Source of the DNA: Physcia stellaris
Taxonomy: Eukaryota; Ascomycota; Lecanoromycetes; Caliciales; Physciaceae
Reading direction: 5' to 3'
Length of the DNA stretch: 64,000 bases
Assembly (NCBI GenBank): GCA_018902385.1
Contig: JABSSW010000041.1
Coordinates: 186,001-250,000, forward strand
This document shows positions 1 to 11,460 of this stretch, piece after piece (the stretch's first letter is position 1; every line of letters starts with the position of its first letter). The notes beneath the pieces are model-generated. The model ran no database searches and had not been told where the DNA came from. It saw nothing but the letters and a program-made list of their open reading frames with translations. Position numbers and translations under genes: made by a program.

Positions 1-1011
1 CTCGAAGCTCGCTTGTTGGTCTCGAGCCCTTATTGGTCTCTGAGGATCCGATAAGGCTGAGCTTTAGGCACGTGTGCTGACCTCGGTTTCATCATATTTG
101 TTCGGAATTTTGCGGACCACGTCTTTGATTCAGGGACATCGAGGCACTCCCGAGCATCAAGTCTCAACGGTATCCTCTGGTAGTGACAGCTCGCGAAAGG
201 TATTAAGATCAGGCATGGCGGCTCAACAGGCTACGCCAAATGGAGAGCACATGGATACTATTGAACTAGAGGGAACACACTAGTATAGAATCACAATTTG
301 GGGCTGTATTACACGGAGATTAATACTACCTACTAGGCTCTTGTATCGTTGCGCTGCAGTGCCGTCACAGGATCGTAGCATCCCTAAGTCATCTTCACAG
401 CCTCCACTATGCTTCCTCAATCCTCTTCGAGTGATGCTCCGAAAAGACTGCAAGTTGTTTGTCGTACAGGATAGTCCACCGATATTTGGCCCCGTGGTGT
501 AGGCGTCGTCAAGATTGTTGCGCCAAGTCTTGCGGCTGAAACCACTGACGCGGCTCTTCACTTTGCGAGTTGCGACTCCATCTCACAATCAATAACTGCT
601 TGAGGAATGGCTCCTGATGATGGCATGTTCATTAATTCAGTTTGCTCAGTCAGTCTTCTCGCGAAATGCTAAAAAGGTTTCAGGAATGAGGTACTCCCTT
701 TGTTTGCGGTAATTCTCATAGAGCCTGATATCTACCGACGACAAGACAGCACAAAATGCCTTCCGAGTTTCTATTTACAACAGGTCTTATATACCCCGTC
801 GGTCTGCCACGCACTCATGCGAGAGGCGCTCCAGACGCGCGATGCGGCATATCCGCGGAACATTGTCGAATACATACCTTACTCTTAAATAACTGGATGT
901 TCTCATGTCCCCAGAAGCACAGCTCATCCAATAGCTAGAACAATTCCTACCATCGGTCAAATCTCCAACTCCTCTATTCCATTTGACGAATCCGATCCTC
1001 AATCGGCAGCA
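1..1011. other. Left-edge stretch without a supported gene
   Basis: Only short open frames occur on either strand (none over about 95 codons), and none has a recognisable domain or convincing splice partners. The last few hundred bases are presumably the promoter of the small secreted-protein gene that starts at 1012. No repeat or mobile-element signature was seen. Confidence 0.5.
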
Positions 1012-1619
1012 ATGGCAATCACTACTATGGTCTTCGCGCTGCTCTTGCCCCTGAGCCTCTTCAGCAGCGCATCCCCATTAACGAATCAGCCATCATTAAG
1101 TCTTTCTCAATCCGGCGCTAACCTGAGCTCTTTGATCCTTCCTTATAATATAACACCAAATAGTCCATCGCCGGCGTATGTAAAGCAGTCGTGAGTTTCT
1201 AGGAGGAGATCTTAAATTAACATCCCGATAGCAACAACCTTCCCCGCAGGACGACTGATCTCATCATGCGGGACGAGCCAGCAGAAATGTGGATCTTCTT
1301 TCACAAGTGGGGGTTACCAATCTGGTTCAGAGACTACAAGATCATCGAGATACTGGCCGACAGAGGATACCAAGAGGGAGTGGAGAGGACAGGCTATTTT
1401 TCACCCATCACGGAAAACCTACGCTACACACCTTCCCTAGCGAACGTCCAGATGCACTTGGATTTGCTTCCAGGGACGCGCCTCACGTGGATAAAATGGG
1501 CTCATGCGTTGAAAGCCATGCATGAATGGTCGTTGACGTATGAGACAACCGAGTTTGAGTTCATTGTGGGAGACCGAGAACCCATCGCGACTGGATTCGT
1601 GAAGAAATTGAGGCGATGA
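1012..1619 (+). CDS. Small secreted protein of unknown function
   Basis: Two exons, 1012-1190 and 1250-1619, encode about 182 residues. The 59-bp intron (1191-1249) starts GTGAGT and ends CCGCAG, and it restores one frame: the codon TC|G is split across it. Residues 1-20 form a signal peptide (MAITTMVFALLLPLSLF, then small residues), followed by a Ser/Pro-rich linker. The second exon holds the compact conserved-looking part: RDEPAEMWIFFHKWGL, a region with Tyr-Phe-Ser-Pro, a Trp-rich segment (LTWIKWAHALKAMHEW) and a short basic tail ending KKLRR. No cysteine is visible in the mature part, so it is not a typical cysteine-rich effector. I recognise the general type, secreted hypothetical proteins of Pezizomycotina with a signal exon followed by a WxxWAxAL-like segment, but I know no function. 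The start is the first ATG that gives a signal peptide. Confidence 0.72.
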
Positions 1620-2755
1620 TAGAGAGGGAGGCACATTTGAGAGATATTCCCGTCATGTAACGGACCAGGGCCGAGGCTCGGCTATTGTTTGGGCCAAATG
1701 ATGAATATGACACAAGTATAATCACCGTTTTCGAAGCTCGTTCCAAGTCAACTTATCAGGGTGCATTAATGAGAAAGGCACCACACGGTACGAGGTCATG
1801 GGATCCATAGAATCCTGGAATAGCAAATCCCTCGGTCTACTGCAGGCGAAGAGCGATCGGGCTCGGAAGCGTACCGGTGGATAGACCTCTGAGCTTCAGG
1901 CTTGAACGGGGGGCCGTTTTGTACCGTCGATCATCGCTGAACCCAACGTACCTGCCACACTACACTTTTCACTTGATTTAGAAGCTCTTTATGGACTTCG
2001 AGTATAGATGTTAGATGATAAAAAGTTCTGTGAAACCCATTACATCAGAGTCGACACGACAAGAAGATGGCTCTGGTTGAGGGTAGAGGAAGAGTCATAT
2101 TCGTCGATGACATGTGAATCTCAAAGAAGAGGTTACGAGGTCAAACAAATCCTCGAAAGCCTTACCTTCCTCCTAGCTTCCCAGGCTTGAGGTAAATGAC
2201 AGCACATAAGGCTGTGTGGTATCGCCTGTGGCGGTCTTGCCTTCAACGTTGTAAAGTCCTATCAATTTAAGGACAAAGAGTTGACTAGATGCCCTTGTTC
2301 TGGATCACTCGCCCGAGACAAACTGGAGCACCGGAGGGAAGTGGATGAGTGAGGATAGAACACGTAAGCATGTTTTGGGACAGTAGTACATGACTGTGCG
2401 TGATATGGGAGAATTTTTGAAACTGACTGTATCCCATATCGGCCCACCACGTGTTCATGTCGTTTCGGTGCTCAGGTTTGTCAGGGGCGAGTGGGTCTAG
2501 GGATGCTTACCTCAGAATGGGATTTGAGGGACCCGGACCATAACCGTGGTGAAACGTCATGCACTTTATGTCAGATTCTTAGAGATAGAGGTGGAAAGCT
2601 GAAATCTAGCAAGACTCGGGAATGGCTACGGCGGCTTCATTCCGCACTTCTCACTCCCACGAAGTCCCATTGTAATGCGCAACCATCGAGCCATCGCGCT
2701 CAAGTCTACATTAGCAGACGCCATGACCGCCCCTTCATAAACTCCTTCACTCGAC
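1620..2755. other. Intergenic, no supported gene
   Basis: The stretch carries the 3' flank of the secreted-protein gene and the promoter of the membrane-protein gene at 2756. The frames present (for example 2008-2190) are short and lack domains or splice partners. Nothing else was recognised. Confidence 0.5.
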
Positions 2756-3593
2756 ATGCGCGCCCTCTCCCTCCTCCCGGCAACGCTCCTCTTGTTCCAC
2801 ACCTTCACCTCCCTCACCCTCGCAGCATGTACGTTCACCCACGCGGCTCTCATCCCAGCTCCCCATCCCATGTCCCTCCCCTATATCTCGGATTCCGCCA
2901 GACTAACACCCTCCCCCCTCACAGCACCAACGTCCTTCTGCAAATGCACCTGCGGCACCAACAGCACCATCATCCCCCTCGACGGACCTCTCTCCAGCCA
3001 GCACCCCTCCCGCTCCCACTCCGAAAGTCTCCTAGACCCCAGACTCGACGACCGCAAAGGATGGCCTATGGCGGAGGAGCCCGAAACCCCAAACCCGGCA
3101 AAGGAACCGATCCCCTCGTCGAAGAAAGCCGAGCCGCAGGAAACCAAGGCGCCGGCAAAAGAGCAAGGCGGGAAAGGAGATGGAGATCGGAAGGAGTACC
3201 GCGCTGGCAACTGCAATGATTGCAACCGGCAGTTTTGTCTCGAGTATATGAATTTGCCGATTTGTAAGGGGAAGGGAGCGGAGGAGATCTTCACGACGTG
3301 TTTCCGTACGTTTTTCTACTTCGCCGGTCTGTGGTTTCCGGGTATCAGAGGTGGGCTAACAGCGTGCGTGAATGCAGAGCGGGACTCGAGGAAGGACGAG
3401 GCGGTGGTGTATATTTTCATTTTTGCGACGGCGGGACTGTTGCTTTGGGCTGCGGTCAAGCCTTGGGTTGGGCGGTGGGTTGAGGTGAGTCTTGTCACAT
3501 TGTGTAGACGGTAATTATGCTGATGAGTGCTATCGGCAGAGCGCAAGGGAGAGGAGAAGCTACATTCCTGTCGCTAATGAAGGAGATACGTAA
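2756..3593 (+). CDS. Conserved fungal single-pass membrane protein with cysteine-rich lumenal region
   Basis: Four exons: 2756-2828, 2925-3305, 3378-3484 and 3540-3593. The three introns are 2829-2924 (GTACGT...CACAG), 3306-3377 (GTACGT...TGCAG) and 3485-3539 (GTGAGT...GGCAG). The first two are multiples of three and stay open, so an unspliced reading looks deceptively long. The product is about 204 residues. It has an N-terminal signal peptide (MRALSLLPATLLLFHTFTSL), then a Cys cluster (SFCKCTCGTNSTIIPL), a Pro/Lys/Glu-rich hydrophilic stretch, a second Cys block (NCNDCNRQFCLEYMNLPIC and TTCFQRDSRKDE), one transmembrane helix (AVVYIFIFATAGLLLWAAV) and a short cytosolic tail. Splicing joins TTCF to QRDSRKD, which I remember as the arrangement in homologous Pezizomycotina proteins. 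The topology suggests a secretory-pathway or vacuolar membrane protein with a disulfide-rich lumenal part. Its function is unknown to me. Confidence 0.85.
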
Positions 3594-3931
3594 GGCACTT
3601 GCGTGCTTCATGGAGAGGATGGCTTTCGTATATGGGCCATAGCGTTGGCGCTGGGTTTTCTGAAGGGAGGGGCGTTATCTTGACGGCTGGATATTCTACG
3701 TTCTCCAGGATTTTCACGAGTGTAGGACTGAATCAGATATACCATGTAAGGATGAGATCAGGAGCAACAGTATGCTGAGTTTCTGTTTCAATCATGCTCT
3801 CAGCAATCTACCTCCACCAACCAATGTTGCCCGAACCATTCTCATCGCCATGAGCATCTCCTACTGTGTCGAAACTTCGCAGTCATCCGTTTTGCCCATC
3901 AGCCTTCCCTCCTCACATCCTTCAAACGGAC
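3594..3931. other. Convergent 3' region
   Basis: Shared downstream region between the plus-strand membrane-protein gene and the minus-strand 74-residue gene. No gene was recognised. Confidence 0.5.
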
Positions 3932-4156
3932 CTAAATATCCCCCCTTCCCTCTTTGCTGACCTTCTCGTGCGCCGCATCTTCCAAAGGTCCAGTCGGATT
4001 GCTTTCCAGGGTGTTGAGCTTCGTATCATCGCTGACTTCCTGGGCGTGAGTCTCGCTTGGTGCAGCGCCAATATCGCCAGAGCCGGGTGCGTCCTTTTGG
4101 GCGCCGGACTGCTTCTCGGGCTCAGGGGACTGACGGCCTGCGTTCGGGGCGGACAT
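3932..4156 (-). CDS. Small conserved hydrophilic protein, 74 residues
   Basis: A single coding exon encodes a very hydrophilic, probably disordered protein. It opens MSAPNAGRQSPEPEKQSG, is rich in Gln/Pro/Glu/Asp, and has a conserved-looking core LNTLESNPTGPLEDAAHEK. I recall similar short proteins across Pezizomycotina with a LxxLESNPxGPLEDAA block, but know no function. Strand and reality are supported by a plausible 5' leader intron just upstream on the same strand. There is no signal peptide or membrane segment. The alternative, that this is noise on the minus strand, is made unlikely by the composition and by the conserved block. Confidence 0.65.
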   Translation of the reverse strand: MSAPNAGRQSPEPEKQSGAQKDAPGSGDIGAAPSETHAQEVSDDTKLNTLESNPTGPLEDAAHEKVSKEGRGDI

Positions 4157-4873
4157 ACTGGGTCGAGGCTTGATGGGTCTGGAGGTTTCAGGGAGTCAAT
4201 TTGGGGTATTTGGTGCGTCGTGGTAGATATTCTTGGTTGGGGCTGGATTTGGATTGCTATGAGATGTCAGTCATGGCGATGCAGTCCTCCTCGCAACTCG
4301 GCCAACTGCTAGAGCAGAATTGTATCCAGCCCTGTTGAACAATGGCCTTCACCAAGGACAGAATGAGAAACTTACGATGTTTTTATGACCGCCGTACTTT
4401 GATGGATGTTTGAGGTTTGGAGGGGCAGAAAATAGAAAATAATCGCTCAGGACTTCAAGGACCCCACCAAGCTACGTCACAGCCCGTTGCCAGTGACGGG
4501 AGCGCATCCACGGCTCCGCGGGCCGATAATGAATTATCAAGAAGTGAATGGGACGGCGAGGACGGGGAGCCAGTGAGCAGTTGGGGACGGACAGTAAGGT
4601 ATGATAAAGCTCGACGATATCCAGAAACACTGAGAACGCGACGCAGTTTGAGACAGCTCGAGAACATCTGCAAATACCGAGACGCCGACCAAACGGGCAT
4701 GGAATATCATGGGGGATGAATACTTGATACTTACTTTCTTGCGATAGCTCCTACAGTAGCCAGCTTCTGACAAACCATGCAATGGCATGGCTGCGAGCCC
4801 AGTGCTCTTATTTCAATAGCTCGAGACTGAGATACAGACTAGTCCTCATTTACTCCAATCCTGACGACGAAAA
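4157..4873 (-). other. 5' leader with probable 5'UTR intron of the 74-residue gene
   Basis: On the minus strand a GTAAGT donor lies at 4375. A CTGAC branch-like site followed by CATAG forms an acceptor ending at 4257. This predicts a 119-bp intron (4257-4375) wholly in the leader of the small conserved gene. The rest of the stretch is its promoter and the 3' flank of the mL50 gene. Short frames on both strands between 4417 and 4788 have no domain and are not accepted. Confidence 0.5.
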
Positions 4874-6264
4874 CTAGCCAGTCATCTGTCGATTGAGCCA
4901 TTCTCGTTTGAGGTTGGACATATCACCATGTAGCTTATCTTCCACCTCACTAGGTTGCTTTTGTCCGAATATAGGTAGATCTCGTTCCTTCAACTCCTTC
5001 ACAATCACCTTCCATCTGCCCAGCTGCTTTTCTTTATCGGAAGGCCTCAATCTGGTGCCCTTGAGCTGCACGTTAGGAAGACGTTGCAGTTGAGCATTGG
5101 CACTCAAGACCGACACAAGTCTCTTCGGTTTCGGCTTCCTGTGTAGCTCCGCAAGTAGTGTCTTGACGTCTCTAATGTCGTGGATCGCAGGGTCAGGAAT
5201 ACGAATTCCAGTTAGTTGCATCACGCGCTTTAATATCTAGCATCAGATGGTCAGTAAAGCTCTTGAACGATCAATGGGCACGTACAGCGAATTTGGTATC
5301 GTCGTTTTTCAGTCGTATCTGCTGCCAAGGCTTCTCCTTTGCAAGTTCGTCTTTGTTACTATGAGTCGGCCCACTCTGTATGTTTGCGGTTCCCGTTCCA
5401 CCCTGGGCTTCGTTTCGATCAGGCTCGAAGATGTCTTCTATGATAGATGTCTGAGATGGAGATTGGACATCTACCCGTCTTTCTGGCTCCTGTCCAGGTT
5501 CTGGCCCTTCCAATGTTTCATCTTCGTATACTGGCCCCCCCTCTTCCACGATTGGATCCTCATCCATGGTTGGAGGTGTAGTCAAAGCCTGAATCAATGC
5601 CTCACGCGCTTCATTGTCATTCCACTCAACGACGATTCCGCCCTTTTTGCTGTGCAGGAGCACAGCATGCTGTAGAAATGCGAGCCCACGATCATCATCT
5701 GCCGCCATTGGTACGGTAGTAGATAGACCGGCTTCCTTCAGTGTGTAGACTTCCATTAGTGCCCGGTAGACAGCATCATCGATATGTGGTCCTGATAGTT
5801 TGTTTCTCATGTATCTTTAGGGTAGATGTCAGCACGGGTGGTCATGGGACGATTTCGAGATCTCACTTTTCGTATCTTATGCCAAATGGGCCCCCGGGTG
5901 CCTTTGCCAGTATTTTGCTGCTTCGAGGGAGACCGCGTGCGTGAGTTGCAGGTACATAATCCGGATCTAGCTGTTGCTCTTCTGTTTCCGACTGTGGGTC
6001 GCGAGCTGGTCTTTCAGATGTCTTGGTGGGCGCGTCTTTCGATGTACGTCCCAAAAGTCTTTTGGACAATCTACTGGCAAAGGATTCTGAGGCATAATGT
6101 CGACGGTCCAATGGTCGATTAGTGGCTGGATGTCGAGATTGGAGACTTATAGCTGCTCGGTGCCTACATTGCCAACAGATGCCTCGGGATATAATTGGGT
6201 AAACTTGTGCAAATACTAAGGAACGGTGTTCGGTAATATTTCCAGCTTTGATAGCTCTCTTCAT
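4874..6264 (-). CDS. MRPL13: Mitochondrial large-subunit ribosomal protein mL50 (yeast MRPL13 family)
   Basis: Three exons on the minus strand: 6264-5867, 5814-5286 and 5236-4874. The introns are 5815-5866 (GTGAGA...TAAAG, with a CTGAC branch) and 5237-5285 (GTACGT...GCTAG). The product is about 429 residues. The N-terminus is basic and Arg/Ser-rich with few acidic residues (SRGICWQCRHRAA, then RRHYASES), as expected of a mitochondrial targeting region. The middle is acidic and low in complexity. The C-terminal third holds the L50 signature: KPWQQIRLKNDDTKFA joined by splicing to ILKRVMQLTGIRIPDPAI, then a KPKPKRLVSVL block and KEKQLGRWKVIVKELKERD. It should sit in the mitoribosome large subunit. 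It is divergently transcribed from the RRM-protein gene at 6539. The start at 6264 is the first ATG of the open exon; a shorter start is possible. Confidence 0.88.
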
Positions 6265-6538
6265 CTTGTGAATGTCGACAGGTTCAGTAGTGGATCAATT
6301 CCGAGCTCCTGCTCGCTATCGAAATTCATCTAGATCCTTGAGCTTGGCGCCAAGATTGCGGCGAAGAGGAAGCGCCGGCGCTAGTGTTTGGTGAGCCTCC
6401 TATCTTCGCCCCCATAGATCTGTCAATTGTCTCTCTTCATCGGTCAACCTTGTCAGAGGCTAAGAAGTTATTGGCCTCTTTGGATTCTTCACAACCTGAG
6501 TACGATGCACAGTCAGCACGACTAACGTGGCGCTGCCA
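6265..6538. promoter_or_regulatory. Bidirectional promoter between mL50 and the RRM-protein gene
   Basis: Only about 270 bp separate the start codons of two divergent genes, one for mitochondrial translation and one probably for nucleolar ribosome assembly. The spacer must hold both core promoters. No TATA element stands out. Confidence 0.5.
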
Positions 6539-8093
6539 ATGCCAGAGTTCAAGCGGCTGCACATATCCCCCCTAAATCCCGAGCTCTTGAGTATCATAGT
6601 CCCAAACCCGGTCCTTCCGCTCGTCTCGAACATCTCCTATCACTCTATTCAATCCTCTCCCGAGAGAAACTACGGCTACGTCACTCTACCGACCGCGGAA
6701 GCCGACAAAATCCAAAAGAAGCTCAACGGCTTTATCTTGAGAGGAAAGAAGATGCGCGTTGGGGAGGCACGCCCGGAAAAGGGCAAGAGGAAGCTTGAAA
6801 ACGATGATGCGGAAGAAGTAGAAGGCTCAGTAACAAAGAAGGTCCGGAAAGAGAAGAAGAAGTCGAAGGGAGAAGAGGGTGTCTTGCCCGGCGTTGAGCT
6901 GCCCAAAGACCGTAAAGTCAAGCGGGGATGGACGGAGCCAGAAGCGCCAGCCAAATCCAAAGAGAAGAAAGGAAAGAAGGACAAGAAGGATAAGAAATCG
7001 AAGTTAAAACCATCATCCTATACCAATGAGCCCGAGCTGCTGTTCAAGACCAAGGTACCACCAAATGCTGCGCCGCTCGAGGATGAGACATCCACCAGCA
7101 AGAAGAAGTCGAAGAAGCGGAAAAAGGCGGAGTAGATCGTGAGGTCGTCGTCCATGAGTTTTCAAACACGACAAAGCAACCCGCCTTTCTACGAGAAGCC
7201 AATACTGCAAATGGCAAGCAGGGAGCTTCAGAATACATTGAAGGCAAGGGCTGGGTCGACGAAGCAGGCAACCTGATCGAAGAGGCGAGCAAAGCACGTC
7301 AGACCAGATCAAAAGCCAGCACAAACGGGACAGCAAAGGAAGCAAAAGCACCGAAGAAACCCACCCGCCAACCTCCCAAAGCCGCGATCCCAATCATCGG
7401 CCTCTCAACCTCCACAAACACTTCGCCCCACCTAATCAACGAAGACGAAACATCCTCCAGCGGCACCTCATCAGACTCAGAACCAGACTCCGCACCTCGC
7501 ACCAACCCCACCCCAGCTCCCCACCCCAAAGCCTCTCGCAGCCCCTCCCCCCAACCTTACCCTCCCGCCTCTCCATAACCCGCTCCTCAGCAACCCCCAC
7601 CACCACCATCCCCACACCCGCTCGAAACGCTCTTCAAACGCCCCTCCACGGCCGCGAGCGCCACGCCCCGAAAACCCAACCTCGAAGTAACGACCTCGTT
7701 CTCCTTCTTCGATGAAGCGCCGCTCACCGGCCTCGCTGCGCCGCAGACGCCGTTCACGAGACGAGATCTCAGGGAGAGGGGCCAGCGGAGCGCGGCGCCG
7801 ACGCCGGATACTGCGATGCCGGGGAAGAGCTTTTGGGGGTTGAGAGGGAGGGGGATGGGGATGGGGATGTGAGTGGGCCGGAGGGGATGGAGGGGTATGC
7901 TTTGCCTGTTCTTGGGGAAGAGAGGGACGGGGAGGGGGAGGGAGGGAAGGAGAAGGGAACGGAGGAGAGCGAGTTCGCGAAGGAGTTCTGGGAGAAGCGC
8001 GGGGAGCGCAATCGGGCTGCTAAGAGGAGGGTGAGGGAGGCGAAGAAGGAGAAGAGGAGGGCTGATAGTAAGAGGAGGGCTGGGAGGGATTGA
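6539..8093 (+). CDS. Probable nucleolar RRM-type protein, frame broken at homopolymers
   Basis: The real start is the ATG at 6539 (MPEFKRLHISPLNPELL); an earlier GTG in frame is not a plausible start. The N-terminal ~110 residues form a degenerate RRM: YGYVTLPTAEADKIQKKL is RNP1-like, followed by ILRGKKMRVGEARP. A long Lys/Glu-rich nucleolar-type tail follows (repeated KKSK and KEKKGKKDKKDK). Conserved blocks continue in shifted frames: VVVHEFSNTTKQPAFLREA, GKGWVDEAGNLIEE, HPLETLFKRP, TSFSFFDEAPL, APTPDTAMPGKSFW and the basic C-terminus EFWEKRGERNRAAKRR. The frame slips at A5 (7121-7125), C6 (7547-7552) and G5 (7835-7839), each as if one base were missing. The Pro-rich stretch near 7570-7620 is ambiguous. 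All expected family blocks are present in order, so I read this as one gene with undercounted homopolymers. A recent pseudogene is the alternative. I cannot assign a yeast orthologue with confidence. Confidence 0.72.
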
Positions 8094-10197
8094 GAGCTGT
8101 GGTATGTATGTATGTCAAGACTTTTATGGGCATTTTTTTTTTTTCGTGGAATTGATGGTGGATAAGACAGAGCTGATGGGGATTGAGGATACGGGGGCGC
8201 AGAAGGTGAGAGGGTGTATGATACGTGTATATGATATGTATGTTTATCTTCTCATGAATTCATATGTGATGTGAGAGAATAACGCTTTCCCATTCTCTAA
8301 TCTTCACCCTACCTGTATTCTCCAGTGACAAAGCAGCTAGATACTCGGTTTTTCTCTTCTCTCTTACTCTTCTCCTTTCCCTTCCCTCGTCCTCTTCTCC
8401 CTTCCCCTTCCTCCCCTGCCCAAAACCGGCACAGATAAATTTCGTCCATCCTCTCCTGTCCATCACTCCCTATCCAGAAAAAAAGCAACACTGATGATGA
8501 TGGAATAAACTTTAAACCCCAAAAAAGAAAAAAAGAAAACATCGTAGCAATCAGAATGAAAGAGAAGAGGAACCAGAGGGAGACCATCCCAAGAGCCTCG
8601 ATCCCCCCCTTAAAAGACAGCACGTACAACAAGGCTCTCAAAGAACAAAAGACCAGACTTTTTGTAGTAATGGCTCTTCCAAGTTGTACTGAGGGTGGTG
8701 GTAGGCAGCAAATCGTCGTCAGTATGGCTTGTAGGGCGAAGTAGGACTCTCGGTAACCGGTGAGAAATGCAGCTAACTAGCTGTGCGTGTCGACATTTGT
8801 TTGTCGAGATCAGCATTACCTAGAAGGGTGGGGGGGAGGGGGCTGGCTTCTCGGTATAGATATACGGTGTTCTGGATTGAATGAGTCCCTGAAAGTCGGG
8901 AGACGCGCTATTCCGCCCAAAGAGAAGAAAACAGAAGGAAAAACAAGAAAGGAATGGGGGGGATTAGATATAGGCTTTACGGCCTCTGTCAGGTATAAGG
9001 AAGCAGAGCGCGAGTGACTAATCGGGATTGGGGGCAGTACTGATACTCTTGATGATAGCCAGGAAAGGGGGCTCGCAGTGCTAAGTTGTGGTTGCAATCA
9101 CCTCGCTGGTTTAAGAAGAACGAAGGGTAAGAAAGCATGGGCTCTACTTTTCATCATAAACAGAAGTAAAAAACTCTTAGACGCCGGCGGCGAGTGGCGT
9201 CTCAGATCTCTGGTGTGTGTTATAATCAGACATAAAACTCAGAAGAACGAGGGTTGGATTTTCATAAACGGTCTTTATTTGATTACCTTTGGCTTTCTGA
9301 TCAAGCCTGTGACCGGGGAAATTTTTGCTTCGATCGTGTGATAAGGTATGCCATGCGAGAGAGAGATCTACCTTCGGCTTCGTCGTGGGACTTGTTAGGA
9401 GTTGAAATTGGAATATTTACTTATAAGTGGAGCCGCAGCTGATGCCGTTCATAGAGAGAAGTCAAGACGGCCATGGTCTTGACTTTGACCATAGAATATG
9501 CTATAGGAGAGAGATGTGTCGCTTGTCAAAAATCGGAATGGATAAGCAACTGTAGATTCGCAGCTGATGGGGGCGATCGAGTCCAGTCAGTCAAAGACCG
9601 GTATGACCACTGCGAGGTATAAGCAGGTTGTGGAAGTCTTTTCGGGATAGTGAACCATTGATATGTCTCTGAAGGTCCATCAGGGATGAAAAAGTCGCTC
9701 TGCGTAGCGTATGAACTTCTTGGGCCTGGTCTGATGTATAGAAGAAGAAGCAGAAAATGGACCCTACTGTGTAACTGTTTGAAGGTCGCAGGTCAGCGTT
9801 GCTAGAATAAGGGTGAGTAAGTCTCAGCTCTCTCTGAATACATCTCCATGTACTAGGTAGCGCCATGATAAAACCACCTTTGAATTGTCTCATCTCCATC
9901 TGACATGTTCTTCCCAACTCGGACTCCCACACCTTCATTCCAAAATCCGCCCTCGATTTTGACCAGAGCGAGTAGCCTCAAAAAAACGAAAAAAAGAAAC
10001 ACAATCCACGATTGGCTGCCCGAGTGCGCGATGGATTTCCTAGCTCTTCGAGTCCATGCTTTTCCCTCACTACATTTGACCAAGATGATTTTCGGCGGCG
10101 TAGAGATTCTGAAAATTGCTGCTATACCAATGGAGTTGCGTGATCCCCGTGCTCCTTTCTTCGATCCAATCGGTTATTGGTGCTTTGGCTCCGCTTT
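8094..10197. other. 2.1-kb stretch without a supported gene
   Basis: This is the joint 3' flank of the RRM gene (plus) and the membrane-protein gene (minus). It contains a T-run near 8141-8152, a strongly strand-biased pyrimidine tract around 8330-8430 and several A-runs. Frames such as 8309-8641 and 9591-9938 (minus) have biased low-complexity translations and no domain. It is either untranslated and intergenic DNA or it harbours an unrecognised non-coding transcript. Confidence 0.5.
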
Positions 10198-11460
10198 CTA
10201 TCCAAGTTGATTTGTCCACGCAGGCTTGGATGTGCATTTCGAGTCGTATATGTAAATATAATAATGAATTCCAGTGAACAATTGGAGTAACATGAACAAC
10301 AAAGGGAGCCCTTCATATTGTGTGAGGCCAGACTTGCCCCACCTCTTCACCATAACATCGAATTTTCTGCCAACATAAACGAAACCCATTGGAATCGCAG
10401 GTTTCATCATCATCACATAGGTAACATTGAGCGCCGTTCCGATATCATGGTCCGGACGGGGGAGACCAAGCCGAACAGGCATTCCACTGAGAAGAGCCAC
10501 GCAAAGGCTGCGCAGTAGAAAGAAGGCCAAATCTTGCTCAACTTCCGAGGGTGAGAGGAAGCGAGGCAGCTCAAAAATAGTCCCACAGAGAACAAAGGTA
10601 GAGGCAACGCTTGCGATTGTGACGAGGAAAAGCCCCCGGAGACTGAAATATACTGTAGACCCAGTCGTAAGGGCTAGAAAATCAGATACACCTTGGCAGG
10701 TACACACGATGAAGACTCTCAGGGCAATAGCACTACCATGACCGTGTTTGGCTTGGTCATCCTGCCCTCTGCTGTCTGTTCGATACCTCTCCAACCATCT
10801 CATAGCGGCTTCAATCACCAAGAAAGAGCTCAGGTACATAGAGGCGCAGACCTTGGTGCCAACGATCCCCCTCATCGCGTAAAGCTTGATAACCTGAGGT
10901 AATGCTCCGAGTATGAAGATACACAGACGAACGGTTCTGTTCTCCTGCAATTTTTCAAGCTCTGTAGGTGGCTCTGGCCTTTCGACGTCCTCGAAAATTT
11001 CCTTAGCAGTCCAGTGGGCGGCAGCGTCGACAGAGTTTAAATCATAAGTCCTCCAGCACAACTTAGAGACGATTTCAAGAGCATTGCCCATGCACACGAT
11101 AGGGGAGCTGTTGAGGTAGAAGCTATACTTCGAAGGCATCCCAAGCACTCTTCCGGCTGGCTGAGTCATCGAATTCAACGCAATGGGTACCAGAGCCCAG
11201 AAGGCGGATTGCCAGGAGACTTCATCGGAGGTATCGACTGCAGGATCTGCTAAGATTGATTGTTAGCCTTGTAGATACGATTGTCTCTGGCACATTGATC
11301 TGCATATGAGAAGCGGTTTTTGCGGTTTGAACGACCATTGCGAGGCTCGGATTGTGGAATGAGAGAAGTCAAATGGCTTACCTGGAGGCGTTGGTGCAGC
11401 GCTGGCTGACAGGACCACAAGACCCATTGCAAAAAGCGCAGGAAAATATCGAGATGCCAT
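10198..11460 (-). CDS. Multi-pass membrane protein with signal peptide, unknown function
   Basis: Two exons, 11460-11382 and 11249-10198, are separated by a 132-bp intron (11250-11381; GTAAGC donor, CTAAC branch, ATCTTAG acceptor). The product is 376 residues. The first exon encodes a signal peptide (MASRYFPALFAMGLVVLSAS, ending near SAAPTPP). After splicing it continues DPAVDTSDEVSWQSAFWALV. About six hydrophobic segments follow, including LCIFILGALPQVIKLYAM, ASMYLSSFLVIEAAM, RVFIVCTCQGVSDFLAL, LFLVTIASVASTFVLCGTIF, FFLLRSLCVALLSGM and LPLLFMLLQLFTGIHYYIY. This predicts a plasma-membrane or secretory-pathway protein. I do not recognise a named family; it looks like one of the lineage-specific fungal integral membrane proteins. 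The start is fixed by the signal peptide and by the intron phase. Confidence 0.75.

Noticed and set aside
2491-3219. A 242-codon plus-strand frame overlapping the membrane-protein gene
   Set aside because: It is a shifted frame of the spliced gene at 2756-3593, with Pro/His/Arg-rich shadow composition and no domain.
7299-8011. Minus-strand frames antisense to the RRM-protein gene
   Set aside because: They mirror the low-complexity coding strand; the plus strand carries the conserved family blocks.
6539-8093. Programmed frameshifting in the RRM-protein gene
   Set aside because: Three slips at unrelated homopolymers without a slippery heptamer or pause structure, all of the missing-base kind, fit an assembly fault better.
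9591-9938. A 115-codon minus-strand frame
   Set aside because: No domain, no plausible splice partners, mixed composition.
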